Shown: positions 9,048-16,993 of the stretch, in pieces
Numbering within the stretch: position 1 is the first letter of the stretch
Layout: each line of letters starts with the position of its first letter
Source of the DNA: Ideonella alba
GTDB taxonomy: Bacteria; Pseudomonadota; Gammaproteobacteria; Burkholderiales; Burkholderiaceae_C
Assembly: GCF_018069875.1 (NCBI RefSeq)
Contig: NZ_JAGQDF010000013.1
Coordinates: 62,001 to 126,000 of the forward strand
Direction of reading: 5' to 3'
DNA length: 64,000 bases
Made by a program: the position numbers and the translations under genes
Notes under the pieces: generated by a model
Seen by the model: the letters and a program-made list of their open reading frames with translations, nothing else
Told to the model about the DNA's origin: nothing
Database searches by the model: none

Positions 9048-10119
9048 CTTCAGCGCGGTGAGCCTGCACACGCCGCGGCTGCGGCTGCGGCCGCTGCGGC
9101 CCGAGGATGCCCCGGCGCTGTTCGGCATCTACTCGGACCCGGCCTTCATGCGCTACTGGAGCACGCCGCCGTGGACCTCGATCGACCAGGCCCACGCGAT
9201 GATCGAGCGCGACCAGCGCGAGCTGCCCGCCGGCGAACACCTGCGCCTGGGCATCGTGCTGAAGGACGCCGGCGCGCTGATCGGCACCGTGTCGCTGTTC
9301 CACCTGGACGCCGGCTGCCGGCGCGCCGAGATCGGCTACGGCATCGCGCCCGCGCACTGGCGCCAGGGCTACCAGCGCGAAGCCGTCAGCAGCGTGATTG
9401 ACCACGCCTTCGGCGCGCTGGCGCTGAACCGGCTGGAGGCCGACATCGACCCCGACAACCGGGCCTCGGCCCGCGCGCTGGAGGCACTAGGCTTTCAGCG
9501 GGAGGGGCGGCTGCGCGAGCGCTGGATCATCGACGGGAGGCCGTCGGACTCGGCGATCTACGGGCTGCTGGCGGCCGACTGGCCGGCGCAGCGATCGGCC
9601 CCATCCGCCCTGGCCACGCCGCCCACGCTGGAGACCGAGCGCCTGCGCCTGGTCCCGCCCTCGGCCGCCTGCGCCGAGGCCTGGACCCGCTTCTACACCG
9701 ATCCGGTCGCCTCGCACCACTATGGCGGCCCGATCAGCGCCGCCGCGGCCTGGACCCGTCTGGCCAGCGACCTGGGCAGCTGGGCCCTGCAGGGCTTCGG
9801 GGTCTGGGCGCTGCAGCGGCGCGACAGCGGTGCCATCGTCGGCGCCTGCGGCTTCTGGCAGGGCCTGGGCTGGCCGCGCGAGCTGACCTGGTGGCTGCTG
9901 CCCGAGGCCCGCGGCCAGGGCCTGGCCGCCGAGGCCTCGCGCGCCGCCATCGCCCACGCCCACAGCGTCTTCGGCTGGCCCGAGGTGCAGACCTATATGA
10001 ACGACGACAACACCGAGGCGCGGGCGCTGGTGCGCCGGCTGGGCGCCGAGCCCGCCGGCCGGCAGGCCTTTGTGGACGGGCGCGAGCGCGACCTGTTCCG
10101 CTGGCCGGCACCGCGCTGA
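9040..10119 (+). CDS. tandem two-domain GNAT acetyltransferase
   Basis: A 359-residue fusion of two RimJ-like GNAT domains. The first (about residues 1-185) begins LHTPRLRLRPLRPEDA and contains the acetyl-CoA loop HWRQGYQREAVSSVIDHAF and NRASARALEALGFQREG. The second (about 190-355) repeats the pattern: LETERLRLVPPSA, EARGQGLAAEASRAAI and NTEARALVRRLGAE. RimJ/RimL-type enzymes acetylate N-terminal amines or small molecules. A two-copy arrangement in one chain is less common and suggests an internal pseudo-dimer. The chosen ATG overlaps the previous stop by 8 bases. Confidence 0.9.
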   Translation: MPDFSAVSLHTPRLRLRPLRPEDAPALFGIYSDPAFMRYWSTPPWTSIDQAHAMIERDQRELPAGEHLRLGIVLKDAGALIGTVSLFHLDAGCRRAEIGYGIAPAHWRQGYQREAVSSVIDHAFGALALNRLEADIDPDNRASARALEALGFQREGRLRERWIIDGRPSDSAIYGLLAADWPAQRSAPSALATPPTLETERLRLVPPSAACAEAWTRFYTDPVASHHYGGPISAAAAWTRLASDLGSWALQGFGVWALQRRDSGAIVGACGFWQGLGWPRELTWWLLPEARGQGLAAEASRAAIAHAHSVFGWPEVQTYMNDDNTEARALVRRLGAEPAGRQAFVDGRERDLFRWPAPR

Positions 10120-10138
10120 CTCGGAGGGTGAGGGTTTT

Positions 10139-10933
10139 TCAGCGCGGCAGGTAGTCCACCGCCTCCACCAGCTGCCAGCCGGGCAGATCCGTGACGCACT
10201 GGCGCAGCGCCGCGCTGTGGCCGGCACCGTAGACCACCACCACACGGTCGCCCGCCCGCGCCACCTGCACCAGGCGGGCGCAGATCGCCAGGTTGCGCGC
10301 GGTCCAGGCACCCAGCAGCGCAGCGCCGGGCTGCTCGGCGCCGGCGCCATAGCCCAGCAGGCGCAGGTAGAAGCCGTTGTCCTCGCGGATCACCTCGGGA
10401 CGGTTCATGTCGTGCAGCACGCGGCCGATGGTCTGGGTCCTCTGCTGTGCCTCCATGGCGTTCACCCGGGCCTGGATGGCGGCGATCTCGGCGTCCAGGT
10501 CGGCGCTGCGGCCGTGGCGGCCGGCCCAGGCCTGCACGGCCTCGAAGGGGAAGGCGCCCGGCGTGTCGATGCCCACCACGCGGCGCAGTCCGGCGCGCTG
10601 CGCCAGGCGGTAGCCGATCTGCAGGATCTCGTTGCGATCCTCACGGCCTTCGCCGGCCAGGTAGCGGCTGTAGGCCGGCAAGGCGCGGTCGGGCAGCGCA
10701 TCGGCGTCCTGCTCCACCGCCACCAGCGTGGGCTGGAAGCGCGCCAGGCTGTCGGCCAGCGCGCGCAGCTCGGCCTGGCGCCGGGGCTGCAGCACGTCAT
10801 CGACCTGGACGTTGGCGATGTCCAGCCCGGGGTTGTCGAAGTGGAAGGTGCCCAGCACCATCACGCGCACCGGCTCGGCCGCGGGGGCCTGGCAGGCGAT
10901 CAGCAGCAGGGCGCAGGCCAGCAGTCGGTTCAT
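10139..10933 (-). CDS. exported DUF5694/TraB-like protein
   Basis: A 264-residue protein with a signal peptide (MNRLLACALLLIACQAPAAE); the LIAC at residues 11-14 could also be a lipobox. The mature part starts RVMVLGTFHFDNPG and has LVAVEQDAD, a long helical middle, and VVVYGAGHSAALRQ near the C-terminus. This GTFHF...E...GAGH layout is shared by DUF5694 and TraB/TIKI-type putative proteases, with His/Glu that may bind metal. Function is not established. The frame is open upstream past 11300, but that part is a shadow of the RlmN-like gene. Confidence 0.8.
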   Translation of the reverse strand: MNRLLACALLLIACQAPAAEPVRVMVLGTFHFDNPGLDIANVQVDDVLQPRRQAELRALADSLARFQPTLVAVEQDADALPDRALPAYSRYLAGEGREDRNEILQIGYRLAQRAGLRRVVGIDTPGAFPFEAVQAWAGRHGRSADLDAEIAAIQARVNAMEAQQRTQTIGRVLHDMNRPEVIREDNGFYLRLLGYGAGAEQPGAALLGAWTARNLAICARLVQVARAGDRVVVVYGAGHSAALRQCVTDLPGWQLVEAVDYLPR

Positions 10934-11043
10934 GGCGCGGGGGCGGGGTGGACGATGGCCAGACTGTAGGCCGGGCGGCCGGGGCCTGGGCGGCGGTTCA
11001 TCCCCGCGAATCGACGGCCTGTCGCCTGCCGCCGGTGCCGCCG

Positions 11044-12090
11044 TCAGCCGCGTGGGCGCCTGCGCGCCGCCGGCCCGCGCACCACGCTGACCCCATCCAT
11101 CGCCCGCGCGCGCAGCTGGCCGCAGCCGCCGTCCACGTCCTGGCCGGCCGAGTGGCGCAGCTTGGTCAGCACGCCGCGGCGGTGGAGGCGGCGGGCGATG
11201 TCGGCGGCGGCTTCCCAGCTGGGGCGCTCGAAGGGCAGGCCGGGCACCGCGTTGTAGGGGATCATGTTCAGCACCATGCGCCGGCCGCTGAGCAGGCGCA
11301 CGATGCCGTCGAGCTCGTCGTCGCCGTCGTTGACGCCCTTGAGCAGCGTCCATTGCAGCTGCACCGGGTAGCCGCTGAGTCGGCCGTAGGCATCGGCGCG
11401 TTCCACCAGGTCTTCGGGCGCGATGCGCGGCGCGCGCGGCAGCAGCTGCTCGCGCAGCGCCGGCTTGGTGGTGTGCAGCGACAGCGCCAGCGCGGGCTTC
11501 ACGCGGCCCTGCGGCAGCGCGTCGAAGGCGCGCTCGTCGCCCACGGTGGAGAAGACCAGGTTCTTGTGGCCGATCTGGCCCACGGTGCCCAGCAGCTCAA
11601 TCGCCTCGAGCACGTTGTCCAGGTTGTGCGCCGGCTCTCCCATGCCCATGAAGACCACCTTCTTCACGGGCCGCAGCGTGCGCGCCAGCACCACCTGGGC
11701 GACGATCTCGGCGCTGCCCAGCTGGCGCACCAGGCCGCCGGTGCCGGTCATGCAGAAGGCGCAACCCACGGCGCAGCCGATCTGGGTGGACACGCACACG
11801 CCGTCGCGCGGCAGCAGCACGGCTTCGGCGGCCTGGCCATCGTGCAGGCCCACCAGCAGGCGCGAGGAGCCGTCTTCGCCCGGGTGCTGCTCGCGCAGCG
11901 TGGCCAGGCCGGCCAGCTCGGCACGCAACGCGGGCAGCGCGTCGCGCAGCGTGAGCGGCAGGAAGTCGTCGCTCCTGCGCTTGTGGGCGTCGGGCGGCAG
12001 CGCGTGGGTCCACTCGCGCAGCACGCGCTGCAGGTGCAGCGGCTGCGCGCCCAGCGCCTGCAGGCGCTGGCGCAGCTCGGTCACGCGCAT
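11044..12090 (-). CDS. RlmN/Cfr-family radical SAM RNA methyltransferase paralogue
   Basis: A 348-residue radical SAM enzyme of the RlmN/Cfr family, which methylate adenine C2 or C8 in RNA. The cluster motif is C106-x3-C110-x2-C113. Both methyl-transfer cysteines of RlmN have counterparts: C99 (GVCVSTQIGC) and C323 (GGCGQL). The SAM-binding GMGEPAHNLDNV follows. It departs from typical RlmN in VFSTVGDERAFDAL, where RlmN has a conserved ST-SG-VP stretch, and in MTGTGG after the cluster, so I treat it as a divergent paralogue rather than RlmN itself. The 8-base gap from the carbonic anhydrase gene suggests one operon. The chosen start is ATG 12090. Confidence 0.85.
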   Translation of the reverse strand: MRVTELRQRLQALGAQPLHLQRVLREWTHALPPDAHKRRSDDFLPLTLRDALPALRAELAGLATLREQHPGEDGSSRLLVGLHDGQAAEAVLLPRDGVCVSTQIGCAVGCAFCMTGTGGLVRQLGSAEIVAQVVLARTLRPVKKVVFMGMGEPAHNLDNVLEAIELLGTVGQIGHKNLVFSTVGDERAFDALPQGRVKPALALSLHTTKPALREQLLPRAPRIAPEDLVERADAYGRLSGYPVQLQWTLLKGVNDGDDELDGIVRLLSGRRMVLNMIPYNAVPGLPFERPSWEAAADIARRLHRRGVLTKLRHSAGQDVDGGCGQLRARAMDGVSVVRGPAARRRPRG

Positions 12091-12098
12091 GGCGGTGT

Positions 12099-12626
12099 TC
12101 AGCCGAGGCGCCGCAGGCCGCCCGCGTAGCGCCGCGCGTTGTGCACGTAGTGCGCGGCGCTCAGCGCCAGGCGCTGCTGCTGCTCGGGGCTGAGCTGGCG
12201 CTTGACCACCGCCGGGCTGCCCACCACCAGCGAGCCGTCCGGGATCTGCTGACGCTCGGTGACCAGCGCGCCGGCGCCGATCAGGCAGCCCTTGCCGATC
12301 ACCGCGCCATTGAGCACCACCGCGCCCATGCCCACCAGCGTGCCGTCGCCCACGGTGCAGCCGTGCAGGATCACCTTGTGGCCCACCGTGACGTCCGCGC
12401 CGATGGTCAGCGGCAGGCCGGCGTCGGCGTGCAGCACGCTGCCGTCCTGGATGTTGCTGCGCGCGCCGATGGTGATCGGCTCGGGCTGGTCGCCGCGCAC
12501 CACGGCGCCGAACCAGACGCTGGCGTCCTCGCCCAGACGGACCTGACCGATCACCTCGGCCGAGTCGGCCACCCAGGCGCCGGGGGCGAGTTCGGGCTGC
12601 TGGTCGTCGAGAGCGAAGAGGGCCAT
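12099..12626 (-). CDS. gamma carbonic anhydrase family protein
   Basis: A 175-residue left-handed beta-helix protein with hexapeptide repeats ([50 protein letters not shown]). Three histidines that bind the active-site metal in gamma carbonic anhydrases are present at residues 66, 83 and 88. It forms trimers in known relatives (YrdA/CaiE/PaaY type). Some members lack measurable carbonic anhydrase activity or act as thioesterases, so the precise reaction is uncertain. It is co-oriented just upstream of the RlmN-like gene. Confidence 0.93.
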   Translation of the reverse strand: MALFALDDQQPELAPGAWVADSAEVIGQVRLGEDASVWFGAVVRGDQPEPITIGARSNIQDGSVLHADAGLPLTIGADVTVGHKVILHGCTVGDGTLVGMGAVVLNGAVIGKGCLIGAGALVTERQQIPDGSLVVGSPAVVKRQLSPEQQQRLALSAAHYVHNARRYAGGLRRLG

Positions 12627-12727
12627 GGTGCGGTGTCGGGTGGCTGAAGCCCGCCATGGTAAAGGCTGGGGCCCGGAGCGTCCTGGGCCGCTAAGATGCC
12701 CCCCTTTCCCGTTCACGGACCCTGCCC

Positions 12728-13387
12728 ATGAACCTGCTCAAGCGTGCCTTCCTGCTGGGCGCCGTGGCGGCCGTGCTGCCGGCTGCCCAGGCCGCGCCGG
12801 TCAAGCGTGCCGCACCGGTGCGCAAGGCCGCGCCGCCGCGCCGCCCTGCCGCGCCGGCCCGCGCGCCCGCCCCGCCGCCGCTGCGCAGCCCGGTGCTGCT
12901 GACCGTCAGCGGCGCCATCAAGAAGAGCAACCGCGGTCCGCTGGACAAGGCGATCGACCAGATGGCCGCCAAGCACGGCCTGGCCTGGGAGCAGGCCTAC
13001 ACCTTCGACGCCGCCGCACTGGCCAACCTGCCGGCCGAGACCATCCACCCCACGCTGGAATACGACGCCAAGCCGCACACGCTCAGCGGCCCGCCGCTGG
13101 AGATGGTGCTGGCCACGCTGGGCATCACCCCCGGCCAGGCCGGCGTGATGCTGGCGCTGCGCGCGGTGGACGGCTACCGCATGGAGCTGAGCCTGGCCGA
13201 TGTGCGCGCCTGGAAGATGATCCTGGCCACCCGCATCGACGGCCAGAGCATGGCCATTGGCGGCCTGGGCCCGCTGTGGGCCGTCTATGACGCCGACCGC
13301 CTGCCCGGCATCGCCGAGCTGCCGCTGGCCGAGCGTTTCCAGCGCTGCCCCTGGGGCCTGTACCACATCGAGGTCATCCAGACCTGA
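12728..13387 (+). CDS. exported molybdopterin-oxidoreductase-like domain protein
   Basis: A 219-residue protein with a signal peptide ([20 protein letters not shown], cleavage near residue 22), a proline/alanine/arginine-rich linker (about 24-53), and a C-terminal domain beginning [11 protein letters not shown]. This matches the small SUOX-type molybdopterin-dependent oxidoreductase fold (ANLPAET...[10 protein letters not shown] style; here [15 protein letters not shown]). The catalytic cysteine that binds molybdenum in sulfite oxidases has no counterpart: the sole Cys is near the C-terminus (FQRCPWG). It is therefore probably a periplasmic non-enzymatic or divergent member. Confidence 0.75.
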   Translation: MNLLKRAFLLGAVAAVLPAAQAAPVKRAAPVRKAAPPRRPAAPARAPAPPPLRSPVLLTVSGAIKKSNRGPLDKAIDQMAAKHGLAWEQAYTFDAAALANLPAETIHPTLEYDAKPHTLSGPPLEMVLATLGITPGQAGVMLALRAVDGYRMELSLADVRAWKMILATRIDGQSMAIGGLGPLWAVYDADRLPGIAELPLAERFQRCPWGLYHIEVIQT

Positions 13388-13681
13388 TCAGGCGTGGCGC
13401 CGGGCCACCCAGTAGGTGGCGCCGTCGGGGCCGTAGCGCTCATCGTGCGGCTGGTGCGCCGCCAGGCTGAAGCGGTCGCCCGGGCGCAGGTGGCGCGGCG
13501 CGGCGTCGCCGCAGCCCAGCCACAGCTCGCCCGCCACCACCAGTGCCTCCACCGCGAACGGGTGGGTGTGGGTGGGTACGATCTCGCCGGGCGGCCACTG
13601 GCGCTCGACCACCTCGTCGAAGCCTTGCGCGCGCAGCGCCTGGGCGAAGTCGTCGAAACGGGGCAGGGGCGAGTCACTCAT
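13388..13681 (-). CDS. cupin domain protein
   Basis: A 97-residue single-cupin beta-barrel protein. The two cupin motifs are visible: THTHPFAVEALVVAGELWLGC (first motif with His/His/Glu candidates for metal) and RPGDRFSLAAHQPHDERYG (second motif). The size suits a small sensor or isomerase-like protein, and substrate is unknown. It runs convergently with the molybdopterin-like gene; the stop codons are adjacent. Confidence 0.85.
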   Translation of the reverse strand: MSDSPLPRFDDFAQALRAQGFDEVVERQWPPGEIVPTHTHPFAVEALVVAGELWLGCGDAAPRHLRPGDRFSLAAHQPHDERYGPDGATYWVARRHA

Positions 13682-13840
13682 GCAGCCTCCAGGGTGGCAT
13701 GTCGCTGGGTTGTGGCGACGAGCCGACAGTGTGCGCCGTCCGAAAAGCAGGGCCTCGTCAGAAGGCGGGTCGGGCCCGAATAATGGCCCTTGGCCGGATT
13801 CTCGGGTTCACCGGTCAACCCTTTCCTTCACAGGCCCACC

Positions 13841-14152
13841 ATGAAGTTTCGTCTGTCGCTGATTCCGCTGCTGCTCGCCTCCGCCACCGCCTTTGCGCAG
13901 GCGCCCGCGGCCCCTGCAGCGCCCGCTCCCGCCGCCCAGGCCGCGCCGGCCGACATGTCCAAGGCCGACAAGAAGGCCTCGCACAAGGCTGCGCATGCCG
14001 ACAAGAAGGCCGCCAAGAAGGCCCACCGCAAGGCCACGCGCAAGGCCGCGAAGAAGGCTGACAAGACCGCGGCCGTCGGCGCCGCGCACACCACCCGCCA
14101 CGCCCACGTCACGCACCGCAAGGCGCAGCGCTCGGCGCACGCGGCCGCCTGA
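13841..14152 (+). CDS. small exported Lys/Ala/His-rich basic protein (copy 1 of a tandem pair)
   Basis: A 103-residue exported protein. The signal peptide MKFRLSLIPLLLASATAFA is followed by Q, an Ala/Pro linker and a low-complexity tail of repeated KKA, HKA and RKA units (e.g. KADKKASHKAAHADKKAAKK). It resembles periplasmic acid-shock (Asr-like) and histone-H1-like tails in composition only. The start at 13841 is chosen because it opens a clean signal peptide. A diverged second copy lies at 14428-14715 with matching leader and signal sequence, so this is a tandem duplication. Function is unknown; a periplasmic polycation, buffer or chaperone is possible. Confidence 0.78.
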   Translation: MKFRLSLIPLLLASATAFAQAPAAPAAPAPAAQAAPADMSKADKKASHKAAHADKKAAKKAHRKATRKAAKKADKTAAVGAAHTTRHAHVTHRKAQRSAHAAA

Positions 14153-14163
14153 GTCGCGCAGGC

Positions 14164-14209
14164 CACAGACCGCTCGCCGCGCCCGTCGGGCCGTGGCGAG
14201 TGGTCTGTG
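14164..14209 (+). terminator. long hairpin after copy 1 (terminator-like)
   Basis: Bases 14164-14178 (CACAGACCGCTCGCC) pair with 14195-14209 (GGCGAGTGGTCTGTG): a 15-bp stem with one mismatch or wobble, enclosing a 16-base GC-rich loop. It lies 12 bases past the stop of the first basic-protein gene. No T-run follows, so it may be an mRNA-stabilising or attenuating hairpin rather than a classical terminator. The rest of the 275-base gap to the next gene shows no further gene. Confidence 0.6.
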
Positions 14210-14427
14210 CGTTCACGTCGCGGGCCACCATGGTCCGCACAACGCTGACGGCGAGGTGCCCAGGCGGTCACTTCGCATGGCCCACACGCGCCCGACCTTT
14301 GCGCGCCCAAACATCGCCGGCGGTCAACCCGGACCTGGGCAGCCGCGTTGGCAGAAGGGCGCGCGACGACCGACGCCACACCATCGGGTCGGACGCCCTC
14401 CTCAACCCTTCATTGCACAGGTCCACC

Positions 14428-14715
14428 ATGAACTTCCGTCTGCCCCTGCTGTCCCTGCTGTTCGCTTCGGCCACCGCGTTCGCGCAAGCCCCTGCCGCTC
14501 CCGCCCCGGCCGCCCAGGCGGCGCCGGCCGCCTCCGCGGCCCATGCCGACAAGAAGGCCGCCCGCAAGGAGGCCCGTCAGGACAAGCGTCAGGACGCCCG
14601 TCAGGATGCGCGCCAGGATGGCCGCCAGGACGCGCGTCAGGACGACCGCAAGGCCGATCGCAAGGAAGCCCGCAAGGCCGCCAAGAAGGCCTCCGGCGCG
14701 TCCGGCGCGCAGTGA
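14428..14715 (+). CDS. small exported Arg/Gln/Asp-repeat protein (copy 2 of a tandem pair)
   Basis: A 95-residue paralogue of the protein at 13841. The signal peptide MNFRLPLLSLLFASATAFA is nearly the same, followed by Q and an Ala/Pro linker, but the tail is built of a short RQDAR/RQDGR/RQDDR repeat (about residues 52-76) and then KADRKEARKAAKK. The upstream 25 bases (CAACCCTT..TT.CACAGG.CCACC) also match copy 1, showing that the leader was duplicated too. The tail is zwitterionic rather than purely basic, so the two copies have diverged in charge pattern. Likely periplasmic; no known function. Confidence 0.75.
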   Translation: MNFRLPLLSLLFASATAFAQAPAAPAPAAQAAPAASAAHADKKAARKEARQDKRQDARQDARQDGRQDARQDDRKADRKEARKAAKKASGASGAQ

Positions 14716-14721
14716 TCGTCA

Positions 14722-14740
14722 CAGCGGCCCCTGGCCGCTG
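14722..14740 (+). terminator. hairpin after copy 2 (terminator-like)
   Basis: CAGCGGCC (14722-14729) pairs with GGCCGCTG (14733-14740) across a 3-base loop, 7 bases after the stop codon. A second weaker stem (AGCGGC/GCCGCT) follows at about 14751-14767. There is no U-tract. It lies between convergent genes and may serve both. Confidence 0.5.
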
Positions 14741-14769
14741 ACCACCCTGCAGCGGCCTCGTGCCGCTGC

Positions 14770-15429
14770 TCAGCGTGCTGCCCGCGGCGGCAAGGCCGCC
14801 GCGATGCAGGCCTGGGCGCACCAGTAGCTGGCCAGGATCCACAGCGACGCCATCGGCACCGGCGCTGCAAAGCGGTCGACCGCCAGCGTCGCGTCCGAGA
14901 GCATGAACAACGCCCCGCCCGCAGCGCCCCAGGCAGGGCCGGCCGCGCCGGCACTGCGCTGGCGCCACCAGCGCGCCGCGGCCAGTGCCGCCATGCCGGC
15001 CAGCGCCAGCACATAGGCCACCACCGGCCCCTGCAGCGCGGGCGCAATGCCCGGCCACAGGTGCTGCAGCACCCCCAGCGCCACCGCGCCATACAGCGCG
15101 ATCGCCGGCCACCACGGCCGCGCGCCGCCGCGCCACAGCGCCACGCCATAGGCCAGGTGCGCCGCCAGAAAGCTCACCAGCCCTGGCAGGAAGCCCTGCT
15201 GCGGCCACAGCAGCGCCACATCACCCACCCACGACAGCGCCAGCCCCAGCAACAGCGGCCGGCGCATCGGGTCGCCGTGGCCGCGCCGCGCCGCCCAGGC
15301 GATCAGCAGCGCCGTGGTCAGCGGCTTGCAGACCCAGGCCAGCGGCGGCAGCGCCCAGGCCCAGGGCGCGGCCAGGATGGTCAGGGCGCCGCTCAGGGCG
15401 GCCAGCAGCAGCAGGGCAACAGAAGGCAT
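14770..15429 (-). CDS. YhhN family membrane protein (lysoplasmalogenase-like)
   Basis: A 219-residue integral membrane protein with about eight helices. YhhN/TMEM86 family patterns are visible: KPLTTALLIAWA, LLLGLALSWVGDVALL (with the conserved Asp), and GALFMLSDATLAVDRF near residues 170-185, where the conserved Ser-Asp lies. Animal TMEM86 members hydrolyse the vinyl-ether bond of lysoplasmalogens; the bacterial role is less clear. Start ATG 15429 is chosen because the longer frame upstream overlaps the divergent gene. Confidence 0.88.
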   Translation of the reverse strand: MPSVALLLLAALSGALTILAAPWAWALPPLAWVCKPLTTALLIAWAARRGHGDPMRRPLLLGLALSWVGDVALLWPQQGFLPGLVSFLAAHLAYGVALWRGGARPWWPAIALYGAVALGVLQHLWPGIAPALQGPVVAYVLALAGMAALAAARWWRQRSAGAAGPAWGAAGGALFMLSDATLAVDRFAAPVPMASLWILASYWCAQACIAAALPPRAAR

Positions 15430-15472
15430 GGCGCCGATTCTCCTGCGCCCCGCGCTGCGGCACACTGCGGTG

Positions 15473-16108
15473 ATGCGCGCATCCCGAGCCCTGCTGCCGA
15501 TGCTGCTGGCGCTGGCCTGCCGCGCCGGCGGCGAGCCGACCGTGGCCCCGACCGACGTGCAGGTGCAGCGCCAGGGCAGCCACTTCAGCATCGACGTGGT
15601 GATGCACGCGGCGGTGCCGCCGCCGCTGGCCTTCGAGGTGCTGACCGACTTCGACCACATGGCGCGCTTCGTGCCCAACCTGAGCGAGAGCCGGGTGCTG
15701 GAGCGCCGCGGCCTGACCTGGCGCGTGGCGCAGAAGGGCGCGGCGCACTGGGGCCCGATCACGCTGCCCTTTGAATCGGTGCGCGAGCTGCAGCTGGACC
15801 CGCCGCGCGAGATCCGCGCCCATGCGCTCAGCGGCAGCGCGGCGGCCATGGACACGCTGATGCAGCTCGAGCCCGAGCCCGGCGGCACCCGGCTGCACTA
15901 CCACGCCGAGGTCGAGCCCGGCCGCTGGTTCCCGCCCGGCCTGGGGCCCGCGCTGGTGCAGCACGAAACCGCCGAGCAGTTCAGCGCGCTGCTGCGCGAG
16001 ATGGCGGCCCGCCGGGCCCCTCAAGGCGTCAGCGGGATACAACCCGTTACCTTTTGCCGGGCCGAGACCCTCAACTGCCGCCGCCCCCAGCCGATGCGCG
16101 CGGCATGA
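15473..16108 (+). CDS. exported SRPBCC/START-like lipid-binding protein
   Basis: A 211-residue protein with a short signal-like N-terminus (MRASRALLPMLLALACRAGG; the LALAC could be a lipobox) and a SRPBCC/polyketide-cyclase fold: FSIDVVMHAAVPPPLAFEVLTDFDHMARFVPNL is the opening strand/helix of that fold, and GTRLHYHAEVEPG its central sheet. The family binds hydrophobic ligands. GTG at 15470 directly precedes the ATG and could also be used. Its stop overlaps the ATG of the next gene (ATGA at 16105), suggesting coupling. Confidence 0.8.
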   Translation: MRASRALLPMLLALACRAGGEPTVAPTDVQVQRQGSHFSIDVVMHAAVPPPLAFEVLTDFDHMARFVPNLSESRVLERRGLTWRVAQKGAAHWGPITLPFESVRELQLDPPREIRAHALSGSAAAMDTLMQLEPEPGGTRLHYHAEVEPGRWFPPGLGPALVQHETAEQFSALLREMAARRAPQGVSGIQPVTFCRAETLNCRRPQPMRAA

Positions 16109-16389
16109 ACACCTCCACCGCCAGTGCGCTGACGGCGTTGCAGACCGCCGTGACGCAGGCCCGGCTCGAGACGCTGGGGCCACGCCGCGACCCCCGCGCC
16201 GCCGTGCCTGCCGCCACGCACCGGCCGCCCACGCCCAGTCCGGCGGCACAGAACGCCGAGGCCCTGGGCCGCCAGCTGGAGCAGGAGATGCAGTCCGAGC
16301 GCCGCGCGCTGGAGCGCCTGCAGGCCAGCCTGAAGAGCCTGCCGCGGCACGACCCGGTGCTGGGCTCGCTGCTTGACGTCTCGGCCTGA
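16105..16389 (+). CDS. hypothetical protein with C-terminal coiled coil
   Basis: A 94-residue soluble protein I do not recognise. It has an N-terminal helical stretch, an Arg/Pro/Ala-rich linker (about 27-47) and a C-terminal amphipathic helix (LGRQLEQEMQSERRALERLQ) likely to form a coiled coil. No signal peptide or membrane helix is seen. It overlaps the stop of the SRPBCC gene by four bases, which supports the start and suggests joint translation. Confidence 0.65.
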   Translation: MNTSTASALTALQTAVTQARLETLGPRRDPRAAVPAATHRPPTPSPAAQNAEALGRQLEQEMQSERRALERLQASLKSLPRHDPVLGSLLDVSA

Positions 16390-16420
16390 TCCGCGGCCGC
16401 GGGCCGCGATCGCACCAGGG

Positions 16421-16948
16421 TCAGCCGGGCGCGCCAGCCTCCACGCGCTGCAAGGTCACGCCCACCGGCGGCGGGTGCTGCAGCGTCTGCAGGATCACGC
16501 AGTAGCGTTCGGTCTGGCGCACCAGCGTGGCCAGCTGCTCGTCGGTGGCGGGTGAATCCACCTCGAAGCGCAGCCGCAGCGCGGTGGCGCCCACCGGCAC
16601 GCTGCGGTCCACGCCCAGCGTGCCGCGCATGTCACCCTCGCCCTCGGCGACCACCTCCACTGAGCGATACGGAATGCCCATCGCGGTGGCCACCACGTTG
16701 AAGGTGACGCCGGCGCAGGCGACCATCGCCTCGAGCAGCATGTCCATCGAGCAGGCGTCCTGGCCGTCGCCGCCGGCCAGCGGGTGCAGGCCGGCCTCGA
16801 TCGGGCCGCCACGGGTCTCGATGCGGCAGGCGGGGCGGTGCGGCAGCAGCTGCGCGCGCGCCACCGAGCGCAGCTGCGCCGCCTCGGGCTCGGTGCGGTA
16901 GCGCGCCTTCAGCGGCGCCTGCAGCTGGCGGAGTTGGTCGGCATCCAT
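16421..16948 (-). CDS. OsmC family protein
   Basis: A 175-residue OsmC/Ohr-type thiol-dependent peroxidase-fold protein. The central helix MDMLLEAMVACAGVTFNVVATAMG holds the one Cys of the usual pair that can be recognised, and the C-terminal part reads QTERYCVILQTLQ, where the second redox Cys of OsmC sits. Known members reduce organic hydroperoxides. The start ATG 16948 is chosen over a longer frame because MDADQLRQLQAPLKARYR begins the family-like region. It lies next to a co-oriented LysR gene. Confidence 0.88.
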   Translation of the reverse strand: MDADQLRQLQAPLKARYRTEPEAAQLRSVARAQLLPHRPACRIETRGGPIEAGLHPLAGGDGQDACSMDMLLEAMVACAGVTFNVVATAMGIPYRSVEVVAEGEGDMRGTLGVDRSVPVGATALRLRFEVDSPATDEQLATLVRQTERYCVILQTLQHPPPVGVTLQRVEAGAPG

Positions 16949-16993
16949 CGGCGTACGGGGGGCTGTGGCAACACCCCGATGATGCACGCACAC

